Assembly: GCA_032622095.1 (NCBI GenBank)
Contig: CP136066.1
Span: 152,038,224 to 152,102,223 of the forward strand
Direction of reading: 5' to 3'
Source of the DNA: Siphonodentalium dalli
Taxonomy: Eukaryota > Mollusca > Scaphopoda > Gadilida > Siphonodentaliidae
Length of the DNA stretch: 64,000 nt
The notes beneath the pieces are model-generated. The model saw only the letters and a list, made by a program, of their open reading frames with translations. It was not told the DNA's origin and did not search any database. This document shows positions 1 through 12,620 of this stretch, one piece after another (within the stretch, counting starts at the first letter, position 1; each line of letters opens with the position of its first letter). Made by a program: the position numbers and the translations under genes.

Positions 1-77
1 GTAATGCAGAATAACACATATGGCTGGAATTATCAAATCGATCAATGTAACTTTCAGTCTGTGGCTTCAAAGTGTGT

Positions 78-127
78 GTAACGTCAGTCACACGTAACGT
101 CAGTCACGTGGGTGTAACGTCAGTCAC
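78..127 (+). repeat. Cluster of the 14-mer GTAACGTCAGTCAC
   Basis: Three exact copies of GTAACGTCAGTCAC lie at 78-91, 94-107 and 114-127. Three more exact copies in the same orientation are at 1838-1851, 2024-2037 and 2199-2212. The core TGACGT (reverse strand) looks like a CREB/ATF-type site, but no gene is recognisable next to it. Its role is unknown; the repetition itself is directly visible. Confidence 0.85.
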
Positions 128-2485
128 AATGGAAAATGGCATATAAATTATTGCAAGCATCAGGCATCTTTTGCAATGATAATGCATTCGCATCGGGTTA
201 ACCATGTTGTGTTTGATGATTTGACGAAGGTATACACTGATTATACTCTGGCAAAATGGACATTCATTTTGGGTGCCATTAGAATTCGCCAGAGAATGGT
301 CAACATATACACATTCCCCAAATCATCAAAAACAACACAATTAACCCTTAATTCCTTCAAAAGTTAAAATGAATGTACCATGTTTCCATTATCGCTCCCA
401 CGTAGGTGTGGATTTTTAAAAGGGTACTTTTGTGGCAATGGTCTTTTATTACTTCTGATTCAATTATGGATGTAATATATCACATAGTACAGTGCTACTA
501 ATATAGATAGGAAAATATGTGCCCATATTAACCCTTTGAAAATGGGATACTCGCTGAGAAGTAGTCATTTGTAGGGATGTTCAGATAATAAGTTCAACAA
601 ACAGCCTATAATCTGAACATCCCTATGGGAATGGCCTGTGATTCCCGGATGAGACAGATTATACCCACACACTGTTCAGTTTAAGTTACTGGTATATATT
701 AGTAGCAACATAATAGTGAGGCGCCCAATGTCAGTACATAGCAACTTAATATGGGTACAGGATGTTTTGAACCATAGTCGTTTCGTGCCTGGAAGTTTCG
801 TACCATCTGGTCGGTTCGTACCATGTTTTGGTCACAACATATTAATAAACCGTATTTTATATATATGGGAAAGTAAAATGGACTATTTTCTCGAAAATAA
901 AAACTTATATCACACAATAATAATGCATGTTATGGAATGCAGCGAAAGATCTTATGAGATGTGTTTACTGAGCTAATACTAATCATGCTGATAAGAAAAG
1001 TTGCTTTACAATCGCCAACAGTTTGTTTTCCTATGTACATGGTATGAAACGATCAAACAATCCGGTACAAGATAAACAAAAAAGTTGAATGAATGACCAG
1101 ATGGTACAGAGTGTCCGGGTAAGAAACGACCATGTTACGAAATGTCTAGAATCCATTATTAATAGCGAGGTGCCCAATGTATTTTCAATGTCAGAAACTG
1201 ATTCAGCATGTTGAAAAACTCCCAATGAAACTTGTTTGTTACTGACAAGATTTATACTACTGACGAGATATAATTGCCAGGTTTTTTCACCAAACATCAC
1301 ATTTAGATGATTCTGAACTTTTAAAGACATAGACCACTGGCAATCACCACAATATCGAGCTTGATGCGTTTTGTGACAAAGTGCGACATTTGGTGAAGAA
1401 GATTTGGAGTGTTTTTCTGCTTCCGTCCACAATATCTCTTTAAAATAATGGAAATTTGTTTGGGGGAGGGGGGCTTTATTTCACACACTGAATCCATTTT
1501 GGCAGTGAAACTGATAATTAGATTTTACAAAACAAAAACAAGTTGCAGTGTAGGTTTGAAACATGTAATTATTAAACTTCAACAAATTGTGGTTCTTATA
1601 CTGATGATGGTCTGAATTTCTGAATGCATCCAATTCAAATGTCATCACAATTTATAGCCTAATGATCCTACATAGCTAACTTGAACAAACCAAAGTAATA
1701 GTAGCACAAGTAACAATTTACCTTTGTCTAGTATCAAAATGATGTGTTTGGTCATTTTATAGGACAATTATAATCTAAGGCACCATATAGAATGTATATA
1801 ATACCACTTGTAGATATTTCAAATTTTTGTGAAATACGTAACGTCAGTCACAGACAAAACAGGTTGGCAATATTAAATGGGTGCATCAATTGGCAAATAC
1901 TTTATGCTCTATTGAAGAGTATCCCCATATCAATTATGGGGAATAAAAACTAATTCCAGAATGCCTGCAGTTTTGGAGAAAAGTAATCTGTATGCAGGTG
2001 CTCAAAATATGTGTCCTTTTTGTGTAACGTCAGTCACAACGTTATTTTCCCACATCTTCAATTTATCATGAAGGAAACTAGCACATTGGTATTATCACAT
2101 TGAAGCATCACCAAGGAACTTACTTTATGACTATTTAACATATGAAGAAGATATTGTTTCAGTTTTATAGGCTAATGAAGGAATTGAAAATTCATGTCGT
2201 AACGTCAGTCACGCGTGGAATTGCCCTTTGGGAGACTTTAGTACGATCAAATTTCAGTTCCCCAGTTGAAGTTGGTGATGTGCACCTCGATTTTAACATC
2301 TGCAAATTAGGGGAAATTGAAACTGAACAGAAGGGAAAAAGTAAATAAAAGCAATCTTAATATGAGACCATAGACACTGCCCAGAATATAAGACCTAAGA
2401 AGAATGAGGTGATATAATATTATACTCTTCTTCTATTGTAATTGTTATAAACCTAAGTATTGCATAATATCACCAATAAACAATC
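128..2485. other. Gene-free stretch with minor repeats
   Basis: No ORF here has a recognisable domain; the longest open frames are 60-130 codons and look like chance. A segment around 776-840 (twice reading CGTACCAT) is partly repeated in inverted orientation around 1095-1145. The phrase GAGGYGCCCAATGT recurs at about 719 and 1167. Three of the six copies of the 14-mer GTAACGTCAGTCAC fall in 1838-2212. Confidence 0.6.
573..624. repeat. Perfect 14-bp inverted repeat
   Basis: AGGGATGTTCAGAT at 573-586 is matched exactly by its reverse complement at 611-624, with a 24-nt loop. It could be the remnant of a small foldback element. No flanking duplication was identified. Confidence 0.75.
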
Positions 2486-2570
2486 AATGAGGTCCCCATA
2501 GGGTGAATTTGGTAATGCTAGCCCACTATGCAGGGTAGCATCGCTAAATTCGGCCTCTGTGGACCTCATT
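2486..2570. repeat. 85-bp imperfect hairpin
   Basis: The arms AATGAGGTCC (2486-2495) and GGACCTCATT (2561-2570) pair perfectly. Inner blocks pair too (CATAGGG-like, AATTT/AAATT, ATGCTA/TAGCAT, CCC/GGG), giving a stem of roughly 35 bp with bulges and a loop of about 8 nt. Size and bulged pairing resemble either a tiny MITE or a microRNA-like precursor. Nothing in the sequence decides between them. Confidence 0.6.
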
Positions 2571-4199
2571 CTGCCAATGACAGACACACTATTTCAAGGC
2601 TTGTATATAATGGTGTATTATTTCTGGATAACTAATGGGAAATTCCCCAGTATTAACTGATGTACCATTTAGACAATAAATGGGAGATTAATAATGACTT
2701 TGTTTGTTATCTATAATAAGCCAACTTGACATGTCACATGTGTTTAATGACAATTGCTGAAGTGTGACAAAGCTAACAGTGATGTAAAATTCGATTTTAG
2801 AAACAAAATATGTTATTTTTGTAATGGGAGGTCTGGATCTTTAATATTCAAAATGAAATGGCAATTCATACAACTGAATTGTTTTCTCACCGTAAGATTA
2901 GAGACGGTTGGCCTCGTTTGAACATAGGGTCTTAAGAACTCCAAGTTCTTTAAGACCCATAGACCTTTTTTGTTTGTTTTTTGTTGTTGCAGCACTTCCA
3001 CTGGGCGCTGGCTTCTATTGCTTCCAAATGAAGTCCTCAGGGTTGCCATTCTAGTAAGTATTATTTTTTCTGAAATAGTAACAGAGCAATCTGCTAATAG
3101 TAAACCGGTACAATTTATATTTCAAACTGTTCACACCATTCTTTATTTATGCAGCACTATGCTACAATTCACAATATGGTATTAATATATGAATTCAAAA
3201 ATTCATTATGATATATATTAAATAAATCATTTATGTCAACTAAATGTTCTACATACTCAATCCCATTGACACATTGCCAAAGCTGTTTAGCTATTCAGAA
3301 TATTCACCATAGCTAAGTATAACTTGTCTGTTTATTAGTCACTCTAGTTAGTCATTGCGGTAACTAAGACTATCTAGGATTATTAGTGATCAATGTAGCT
3401 AGATATGGTGGATAGTCTATATGGTCAGCTATTAAGAATACTTACCATGGCTAACCAGGGTGCTAAGTCTATCTAGCCAGTTGTATTGGTCAATTGAACA
3501 AATTTAGCATTCCATAACCAAACTTCCATTGGCCCATGGTCTATATACATGGGGCCCAATATGTGTGACTCTTTTTTACAAGAAATTCACCCCTACTGAT
3601 CATTCGAAACTGTGGAGTGTCACACTAAGGACAACCAAGTCCTATCAAATCACAACGATTCCCATTTGGCTACATTCTATGGGCTATGTCGATTAAAATG
3701 ATATATGACATGCCGTGCTTCTTATAACAATGTTGAGCAATAGCTGTCTATGTTTAGGTGCATGTCTGTCTGGTATCCTATGCAGAGAGACAGTACTGTT
3801 ATTTGTGACGTTCATAACGTCATTTTGGATATTTTTATCTGCTATAATTCTAATACACCACATATGCCACTTGTTATATGACTGATTGCCTTGGGGAACC
3901 ACCCAGAACCATAGTTGTCTCATTTATTTAACTGTTATGCTTCATGGTGTGCCTTTTTGGCAAACAAGGGACACCTGAGCATGGAAACAGCTATCCGAGT
4001 AGTTAAGGTGTGACCTCATGGGCATAATACTAGACAACTACGGGAGCAGGGAAGTTCCCCAACGACAATAACAGCATACCGTGTGTATGTAACAGTTAAA
4101 TGACATCATTGGTAACCATGGAAAGAAAGGGAGTTCCCCCCATATGAGTTATTCCCCTTTGTTTTATGGGAGTTATGTTAAAATGGCACCTAGGATTTA
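2571..4199. other. Gene-free stretch
   Basis: No recognisable coding sequence. From about 3280 to 3500 there are degenerate repeats built from TAGCTA/CTAGCC-like words with a similar text order (for example near 3300 and 3430). The right part contains the 3' end of a dispersed repeat, described separately. Confidence 0.5.
3490..3623 (+). repeat. Truncated copy of the 8.3-8.8 kb MITE
   Basis: About 130 bp starting near AAATTTAGCATTCC and ending in GAAACTGTGGAGTGTCAC (3606-3623) closely match 8676-8803, with only scattered differences. The end carries the terminal inverted repeat of that MITE. The left half of the element is not present here, so this is a 5'-truncated copy. Confidence 0.8.
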
Positions 4200-6470
4200 A
4201 CTAAAAAGAGGCAGACCAAAAAAAGGAAGAAAAGAATAAGGGATTTTTCCACAAGGGAAATCATGTTCGAGCAATCATAGGGACGGGTACACATACCATT
4301 GAAGTGGATGAATCAGACATAATCAAGAAGCCAGCTGTTGAAATTATAAAGAGGCCAGATCCTGTATTATTTAGTGAAACAAACCGATTGATGCCGGGAT
4401 ATCTTGTTCAAAGAAGGCGAAAACATCATAGTCAATATTCCGTTACTGGATGAACTATATGGAGGTTTTTTTTTCAGAACATGGAAATTTGTGCGATAGT
4501 CCTCAGCCAATGGTTATTCTTCAAAGAGACAAGGTTTGTGTGTTTCTGCTTCGCTCAAAGTAGGTTTTGTAGTTACCAAGGATTGCCACATGCCCTTTCT
4601 TCAGTGTCTGAAGCTAAAAGACGAGGGCCTGCCAAAGGTAGCCTAAATGACCGTCTTTGTATAGCGATGATGAAGACAAAGATTGGACCATCAGATATTC
4701 GCATGATTTATCATGCTTAAACATTCAATCACCAGCCCAATCATTACTCCATACCAGGTTGAACAATATAGCTGATTGTGTCATCAAACAGAATAAAGGA
4801 GTATTGGATGACAATCAGATTTGTTGGAGATGTGAAGCGACTTTCTGGAACTGAACCCAAGGCAGATGTTGCTATTGACACAGCATACAACAACCGCCCT
4901 CAAACAGGGTATGGTATGAGGCAGGGATAATGTTGCGTCAGTAGCAACAGAAAATGCATCTTCAAAACAATTTCTCTTATCACTTGATGCAAGTAAAAAC
5001 TATGATGTAAACGGAATTGCAGACATGATATGGGAGAAAATAAAGGATGCCGTAGAAACTATTCCACATTGAAATCAATTTCTTCCAGTGAATCAGCATC
5101 ATTAAAAAATCATTTACAGAAAATTGAAGAAAAAGAAATCGTTGGAGTGAGATCAGTTACCACTGACTGCAGCACCCAAATGGGAACAGTAATAAGGGAA
5201 TATTCTAAAAACAAATGGAAACAATATAAAACATTATGACTGCTATGTACATAAAATTCGAACATTGAAAACAAATATTAAATCAATCAAACTATGTACA
5301 GCGTTGAATGGAATAGACAAACTTATTTACATGGCCAAGCTACCTGGAAGCTTCCGAAGGCGGGTCCAAACAGAACTAGTTCGTACCAAAAGAACATTCC
5401 AAACCGAAGATTTATCCATTAAAGACACGGTTGGCCTTGGCGGTGGGTATCCTGTGAAAATATCTCCACCCGTCAAAAACCGCCACAAACAGAAAGAACA
5501 TCAAAATGTAGATAGACTTTGTCCGTATACAAATAAGAAATATCGCATAAACAGTATGTTATGGTCATTTGTTTGACCATTGTTATGTAAACAAAAGCAT
5601 AAAAAGTAACTTTTCTGGTTTGTTTATATTATGATGGTAAACATAAAGAGCGTTCTTTGTGGGTGAATACCTGATATGGAACTAATAAAGAGCGTTTATG
5701 CCATTTGTGTGTGATTAGCCAGTAACATTGTGCTGTCTTCTGTAACACAATCAGGCTCTTGCTTAGGTAAAATATAGTAGGTCTTTATGATAACGTGCTG
5801 TTTACGCGATGGTCATGGTATATATGAACGGAACTGTATGCGTTTTAATGTTTTTCTGTTTACGGTGTTTGGAACAAATATGAATATTTTAGAAAATGAA
5901 GGCCGCACGTGCCTTTAAAAGATTCATTGCAGCCACACAAAATGTTTTACCCTGTTTTCCAATAACCATCAGTTATCAATTGTCATTGGTTTGCATTGCA
6001 CACTTCACACCATACAGTGCCAGGCATCTACCACATGGTTAACATCTAAATTTAGTGAAAAAGGATAATTTAAAAATCCAGTGCATCATAGATAAATTTC
6101 CAGTTCCCGACACCATCAGCAAACTTTCCCAACTCTTCACCACAAACAAGAATGAAAACATTCACCAGCGAATATTCACCAAAAATATAACATGGACAAG
6201 AAATTTCACCGCTCTATGTGATTCAGCTCTTCATTCGGCTACCTTTGGCACCGGAAAATCAACCCTTCTTTTAGCTAAAGATATTGGACTGAAGTGTGGT
6301 AACAATGACATAATGAATGTGCAGATGAAGAATGATCAGAGGGGACAACACCAGAGAAACAAAATCTACTTTTGAGTCGAAGCAGAAGCGCTATTTAAGC
6401 CGTAAAATGAAATACAACAGAGCAACTGCAGAAGGCTCATTTTACTCAAACGGTTCAATAGTTCAACAAG
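4200..6470 (+). pseudogene. Relic of a Mutator-like transposase
   Basis: Translated pieces in several plus frames form one broken protein. Around 5145-5180 there is a VTTDCSTQMG segment, and around 5232-5400 DCYVHKIRTLK followed by a basic helical stretch. After a 450-bp insertion the protein resumes near 5890 and runs to about 6450, with TTNKNENIHQR, a following RN and FGTGKS. This order (acidic TTD core, DC-VH, then KNE..R...RN and a G-x-G-x-S segment) matches the large transposase-like proteins annotated as Mutator-like in cnidarian and mollusc genomes; that is from memory of the family. Many stops and frameshifts (about 4445, 4720, 4853, 5055, 5239, 5575, 6050, 6375) mean it cannot be functional. 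The 5' limit is uncertain. Confidence 0.5.
5430..5880 (+). repeat. Dispersed repeat with paired AAAGAGCGTTY, inserted in the transposase relic
   Basis: The segment from GGCCTTGGCGGTGGGTATCC (about 5434) to about 5830 matches the reverse complement of about 49050-49330 inside the left arm of the Polinton-like element. About 80 bp (about 5460-5540) are present only here. It holds two copies of the AAAGAGCGTT word at 5645-5654 and 5687-5697. It interrupts the transposase reading, which resumes at about 5890, so it looks like a mobile insertion; I did not find clear terminal repeats. The right limit is approximate. Confidence 0.65.
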
Positions 6471-6759
6471 ATGAACATTCATATGGAATGAATACAAGGA
6501 TCAGGCCGTAGAATTATTTATTCAACATGTATATCATGCAAATGGTTCAGTAATGACATGGTTGTTTATTATTTGATCTATTCATTCATGATCAAAAGCA
6601 TACAACATGCTACCTAAATAGTGCCTATATATATAAAAATAGATAAATATTATATAGGAGCATATAATTTGTTAGTATATGTACAAAACATCAACAATGT
6701 ACCCACCATACATCTCACAAGATGCAGTCAGGGTAACCTCTGTGATGTCGACACCCCCA

Positions 6760-7210
6760 CCCTGCCTGCAGTCATTTCTCTTCCCATTTACTCTCCCCGG
6801 TTCCAAGCTCAGGTGACAAACATTGATGCACTTCTTATGGCAGAGGCGGGAAACGTTGCTGCGCATCACGCAACGGTAGCTGGTTGTGGTGCAAGTAATA
6901 AGCCACCGATGCGCCAAGGCCTTCTTTTTGACTTGTGTATCACTGTCCATATAGGTAAGGTTATAAAAACCATAACCATCTATGTTTCCCCGTCCCAAAT
7001 AACACAATCTGCTACATCTGTACTGTGCTGCCACAAGTATCTCTGAAACCGATGTTCATCATCTTGGCACAATTTGGTCTGGAAAATATTGTGTCGTCGG
7101 ACTGTAGCCATGCTGAAGCTGCAGATGTAAAACAGAACATACGGGCACTAGTATCAGATCAGGATGAAGCCGATGCTCTGACTGCATATTGCATTCATCA
7201 GTGCCATTAG
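6760..7210 (+). other. Possible coding exons of unknown family
   Basis: An open stretch from about 6772 to 6952 is preceded by a pyrimidine-rich CCTGCCTGCAG acceptor-like site and followed by a GTAAGG donor-like site. A second open stretch (about 7026-7210) follows an acceptor-like CTGCCACAAG. Base composition is more GC-rich than the surroundings. The deduced peptides match nothing I recognise. The antisense strand of the first piece is also open, so chance is a real alternative. Confidence 0.2.
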
Positions 7211-8252
7211 GTAAATATGTAGAAAGACACAAGAATGTATACATATACAGCATAATCACAAGTGGTTTTTTTTGTTAAGTGTGACAATACAAGTCCCTAA
7301 GTTCAAATAGTAGCACACAGAACACAACTCTCAGGCTATGCTGCACCTGTACATAAATGAGTTCATTATTTATTACACACCATTTTTTGTTGACAACAGA
7401 AAACAATTTCTGAATTTGGAGCTCATAACACATTATTTGAGTGCATTCAATAAAGCATGCTTTTAAACATAACACAGAACAATATTATTTGAATTTTGCA
7501 GGGATGTAGCTAGAGTCTCCGTTCTGGGGGGGGGGGGGTGCTGGTATACAAGTTAAAACAATTCCAAATGCAACCACCCCTCCTGAACCAGACCAATCCA
7601 TTTGGTACCTCCCGCTTTAAAGTTGTTAGAAATGTCCAACCTGACACCCCCTAATGTTGGTAACTTTCCAACAGATGGCCATGTCAGGGCAAAAGTTTTA
7701 CCCCAAAACAATAGGAACATATAAAGCAATGAGAATAATTTCAACTGTTGAAGATTTTGACCAAAGTCGGGAGTGGGATATCCACACCCCTGGTTTTTTT
7801 TGGTCATTATTCGATTGGAGTACCGTGTCATAGGAATATTATTCTGTGATGCATAGATAATTAACCAGATACCAGGTTACGTATCACTCTTTTTATTTAG
7901 AGGAGCTCTATATGTATTGGCATACATCATGAGGTGTGTAATAAATCCTGATGCCAACATGGAATATCAGTGCATCAACATCACCGTGTTCTAACACTAG
8001 TGGGTACAGTCTCGGGTTGATATTCTCTGATGAATGTTCATGCAGTGGCCACTGTCGGATAATTTGTCACATTAATGCGCCCCAGGGGCTGCACGATGGC
8101 AATTAATAATTGGAAATATACCTATTTCACACAAATGTTGACACCATATATATGAAACTGGAATATGAGCAATTCTTTAGTGAGGATACTGGATAGACAC
8201 TAAAACAGTTGGGATATATTGATTTATGAGTGGTTTTCCTTGAGCTTTTAAT
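7211..8252. other. Gene-free stretch
   Basis: No gene recognised. A G-homopolymer of about 13 bases lies near 7527-7540. A 92-codon minus-strand ORF at 7553-7831 has no recognisable domain and is probably fortuitous. Confidence 0.4.
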
Positions 8253-8803
8253 GTGACACTCCACAGTTTCTTACCCGATCCCTTGAAAAACATGCATGGT
8301 GGAATTCAGGTGGCAACCTGAAACATTTATTGTTATAAACCCATTAAGTTATATATGTATGCAATGCATGCATTGTGCACTTTCCTGTGTCTTAATTTTT
8401 TTCTAGTGTCGGTATCGAAAAATAGAGTTATTCCCCTTGATCTGCACAGCAATAAGTGCATTTTTCATGCAAAAATCACTCAAAAATGCCCCATTTCCCG
8501 CCCATAGAACCTGAACATCAGATTTGTTTCGGCTTTACTAACCTAACAGTATCACAAAAATGCTGGCTTAGCTATGCAATATGAAAAAAATTGAGGACTT
8601 TCGCAGTTTAGGTTGACCACTACACATCAAACCACGCCCCCTGTGGCTATATTTATAAAAACTTTAGGACACCTTGAAAAAATTTAGCATTCCATAACCA
8701 AACTTCCCTTAGCCCATTGTCTATATACATGGGGCCTAATATGGGTGACTCTTTTTCACAATAAATTCACCCCTACTGATCATTCGAAACTGTGGAGTTT
8801 CAC
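8253..8803. mobile_element. MITE with GTGACACTCCACAGTTTC termini
   Basis: The left terminus GTGACACTCCACAGTTTC (8253-8270) is inverted at 8786-8803 with one mismatch, giving a 551-bp non-autonomous DNA transposon. It has no ORF of note. Its right 130 bp recur at 3490-3623. I could not define a clean target duplication, so the superfamily is left open. Confidence 0.7.
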
Positions 8804-8917
8804 CAAAGAATTGACATGACGAATGTGATTAATTTAAAGTAATTTTTTCGAGATTTAAAAAAACACCATGTAATCTTCAAGCCTAAAAATATCTTGCTTT
8901 TGTCAAGTTATGATACG

Positions 8918-11900
8918 ATACGATTTATTTGCATAAACACCAATAAAGGCAGTATGCTAACAATACATTTCATAATAAAACAACAAACAGTTACATGTGA
9001 ACATGGCATGTCTTGCTATGTGTATTTTATTGTGTGATGGCAAGCATAATATTCATTCAGAGCGCTAATCAAAGAAGCGCCGGACCACGTTGCTGATTTT
9101 GCTGCTTATTTCAGGGTTATCATTTTTCATTATAAGATTAAATTTCTGATCGTTTGACATACTTGTAAAATTACTGTGATATCTACCAACAATTTGGAAA
9201 AGTTCATCTACGAGATCGCAATAATGTGGACATTCCATAATGAAATTATACTCATTTTCTATATCAAAACCGGTCCTGCATTTAAGGCAGTCACTTCCCC
9301 TCCTTAATTATAGGCCCATGATGTCTACCTTTTTCAATAGCGAGTTTGTGATCACTAACACGGAGTTTTGTAAAACTGATCCTATCTTTTAAAGATGTTG
9401 TGTTTATTAAGTAAGTCTCTAAGACATAATCATTTTAAAACAATCTGTATGTTCTGAGTTTATTTTAATGGCCATCTCGTTTAGAGTAATCAAATATAGA
9501 TCTCTTGAATTCTTTCACATGTTCTTCCTGGAGCTTAAACTTGAGATTTCTAATGATACTATATGTTTGGTTATTTAATGGAACCTGTATATCTTTACAG
9601 CCAAATGCGCTTATCGTCCTGAATAAAGAGTTGCATTTGGCTTTCCTCAACGTTCAGAGACGGCTGATGCCATTAGTTTGTTTTTAGATACATTTGATAA
9701 TTTTGCATCATAGTTTTGCACCATTCTGCATAATATTTCGACGGAACATGGATATCTACCGAGCTCTGCTCTGACTGCATGATTTGAAGCGTACTTACCT
9801 ACTCCCAATATATGCTTACAATAAGTAGTGTGTAACTTTTCGCAACTCAAACTATACTGGTTACTTCGGTCACATCCACATACTTCACATCCGTATAATA
9901 TGATTGGTTTGATCAATCTGTCAAATAATTTCAACAATATATTCAATTGAGTACATAAGCTTTCTGGCCTTTTTTGAAAAAAGAGCCTCTTGTGCTTTGG
10001 AAAACCCATCATCGAAAATTTATTCCCAGATATGTATAATCTTTAACGTTCTCAATTTGACTACTATTTATATTGAATACTGGAGAGTTAGTGAGATACT
10101 TAGATGCGAAAACAACACATTTAGTGTTCTCCACGTTAAGTCTTAATTTGTTCTGATGAGTATATTCCTCAAACTTGTCAAGATATCTCTGCAAGCCCCC
10201 TGGCTTTCCGAAACCAGAGCCAAATCGTCAGCAAAGAGCAAATGGTTTAATTTGTAATAGTGATGGTTTCACAATTGTCGTAAAATATATTCTTAATATC
10301 CTCGATGAAAATTTTAAAGGTTTGGAGATAAAGTGAACCCTTGTAGTACGCCTACTTTAGAGAGACATGGGGGCCCTAATCCTATTCTTGTTTTTGTAAC
10401 ACAGTAACTCGAATTATACAATGATTGAATGAGGTCAAAGATTTGTCCAGATATGCCTAAATTTTCCATTTTGAGCAATAAAAGCGACATATCAACAGAG
10501 TCAAACGCTTTTCTGAAATCGATAAAGGCAACATACAGAGGTTTTCTAGCAGTGTTGTATTTATCCACGATTGTTTTCAACACAAAAGCGCTATCTGTTG
10601 TGCTCTTCCCTTCACAAAAAACAAACTGATTATCATTTATTATTTCGTTGTCAAATAAAAACTTATTAAGCCGTCTATTGATAATTTTGTTAAACAATTT
10701 TCCTACCGCTGAACTTACTTACTGCAATAGCCCTATAATTATTTGGGTCATTTCGATCACCTTTCTTGTAAATTAAACCAAGCACTGATCTACTCCAATC
10801 ATTCGAATAATACCCCGAAGAAAGTATGTGATTAAATAGTTTAAGTATTTCGTCTATTAATAGCGGACCTATTGTTTTGATAATGTAGCAATACACGATT
10901 TCTGGCCATTTTCACCATTTTGACGGGGGCACTGTATTACAACCTTCTGCTGCACCATGGTCATTGATAAACAGCACATGAGTGTTTGGTTACAAGATAC
11001 AGAAATGGTCGGAGAATAATTCATCTGTCTTTTGGAAAAAAATTGATGATAGTAGAATTATCTCCCCTAGACTGATTTTTTTAAATCTTCATTTTAGCCA
11101 TTTTTTTTTACCGAAATTGGCCGTTTTCGGTCGCATAGCTAACCATGACAGAGCGAATGTCACTCTATAATCACCTTATGAGCTGATAGACCCGAGATAT
11201 CTGTCAGATATATTGAAAAATAAAAAAAGTTATCGTAGCAATTTAAAAAACAATTCTCAGAAGTGCAGACGACTGTTTTCAAGGGAGATAAATCGAGCTG
11301 TTTTCCGGTGGAGTACCACACAGAGCTGGCCGACATCAGATTCCAAAAACATACTTCGTATTCAAATATCATCCCATTTTGTATACTATGGTACCTTTAT
11401 AAAATAATTAAACCATCAAACCATTACTCCCAGGTATAACAGAGGCTAAACTGACAGTTATAGCCCTTATATGCTTAAAATCATATTTTTCAGCCATCCT
11501 ACAACCCATGAAATCGTATATTGCTACCTAAGTTCATTTGACACGTTATCCAGTCCTTTTGCAATTCCGTTTTTCAACTCCCGGATTGCTGTGATAATTT
11601 CTTCCACGGTAAACGGGGAATAATTTTTGCGATATTTTATAGCATTGGTGTTTTCTTGTGTGTTCATGATTGAATCTGGAGAATAAAGCTTGTTGAAAAA
11701 ATCAACCGACTTGTCTGGATCTAAATCATTAAACTGCGTTCTAATTTGTTTCAATTTCCCTATAATATCCCAGTAACTTTTTGGATCAGTACACTCGATT
11801 TTCTCAAGTTCATTATGCAAGTTTTGATAATACTGTTTCTGCTTAAACTTCACTTCCCTCTTGTATTTTTTGTTCAATGTAAAATATTTTACCCTCAGAC

Positions 11901-12292
11901 TGTCATCATATGGATTATTCCTCATATCGCGAATAGCTTTGTGTAAGTAATTTTTAAGACATTTACATCCATTATCAAACCACATTCTTTTACGTTTATT
12001 TTTCATTTTATTATTTCGAATAAGCTTACATGCGTCTAAATGTATCGCTTCAATAAGACATAAAATTATTCGTCGCAGACTCAACAGCATTATCATTTCC
12101 ATAGAATTTCATTTTAAAATCTGTTATCTGCTTCTGAATTTCGGGACATTTAACAGAGGAAATAGCTTTGTTTGCTTTCTTCTGTCCACTTAATTTTGAA
12201 TCGCTGCTTAGAAAATTCACTCCTACCAGGAAACCAGATATATTTATCATCGATAATAATCTACGTGGATCTACGAAAGGATTGAGTGCCAC
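8918..12292 (-). pseudogene. LINE (non-LTR retrotransposon) ORF2 relic, interrupted by a MITE
   Basis: Read on the minus strand, from right to left: a basic linker (12292-11524) ending in the RT entry LKNGIAKGLDNVSNEL; after a MITE, an RT core (10896-10314) with LIYKKGDRNDPNNYRAI, then YVAFIDFRKAFDSVD, then VLQG; a thumb-type stretch (10194-10009); a C-terminal region with PIILYGCEVCGC and LGVGKYASNHAVRAELGRYP (10012-9465); and a terminal zinc-finger-like piece around 9300-9070 containing IENEYNFIMECPHY, with a stop at 9065-9067. The 3' end near 8918 carries a TCGTA-type microsatellite after AATAAA, as many LINEs do. The endonuclease domain and the usual catalytic YADD-type block are missing or lost in frameshifts, so the copy is 5'-truncated and dead. 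I cannot fix the clade. Confidence 0.85.
10884..11528. mobile_element. Harbinger-like MITE inserted in the LINE
   Basis: GTAGCAATACACGATTTC at 10885-10902 is repeated inverted at 11510-11527 with one mismatch. The element is flanked by TAA at 10881-10883 and 11529-11531, the 3-bp TWA duplication typical of PIF/Harbinger elements. It splits the LINE RT coding frame between the NEL segment and the IKTIGPLL segment. No transposase is encoded; short ORFs inside it look fortuitous. Confidence 0.8.
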
Positions 12293-12620
12293 GACGAATC
12301 AATACTAGTAAGTTTACTATAATTTGACTTCCTGAAAACCTAAAACCAAGAACATTGACTGTTTGTTTACCGAGTATAATCTCATGTATACATGTTTATA
12401 TAGTGCCATCGAGCATATATAAAATATGTGCTAATGAGGGTTGTTTCCGTGTATTATAAATCCACGGGGTTGAATCACCAGTGTAACCAACAGTGCATAC
12501 TGTACCGGAGCCGAGATCACAGGTAAACAGGGGAACGGAAAAGTTAAGGGAAACGTCTTGGTCTGAGGGTGTAGTACTTCTGGAACTCTTCAACAATTTG
12601 CAGATTTATGTGTTTATTTA
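12293..12620. other. Gene-free stretch
   Basis: Short AT-rich spacer between the LINE relic and the first block of the composite array. I see no feature in it. Confidence 0.4.

Noticed and set aside
6672-7034. 120-codon minus-strand ORF rich in Cys
   Set aside because: It is the antisense of the open plus-strand stretch at 6621-7046. The plus strand has better splice-like borders and neither matches a family.
10982-11407. Small ORFs within the MITE at 10.9-11.5 kb
   Set aside because: They are short, lie on both strands, carry no transposase motif and fall within a non-autonomous element.
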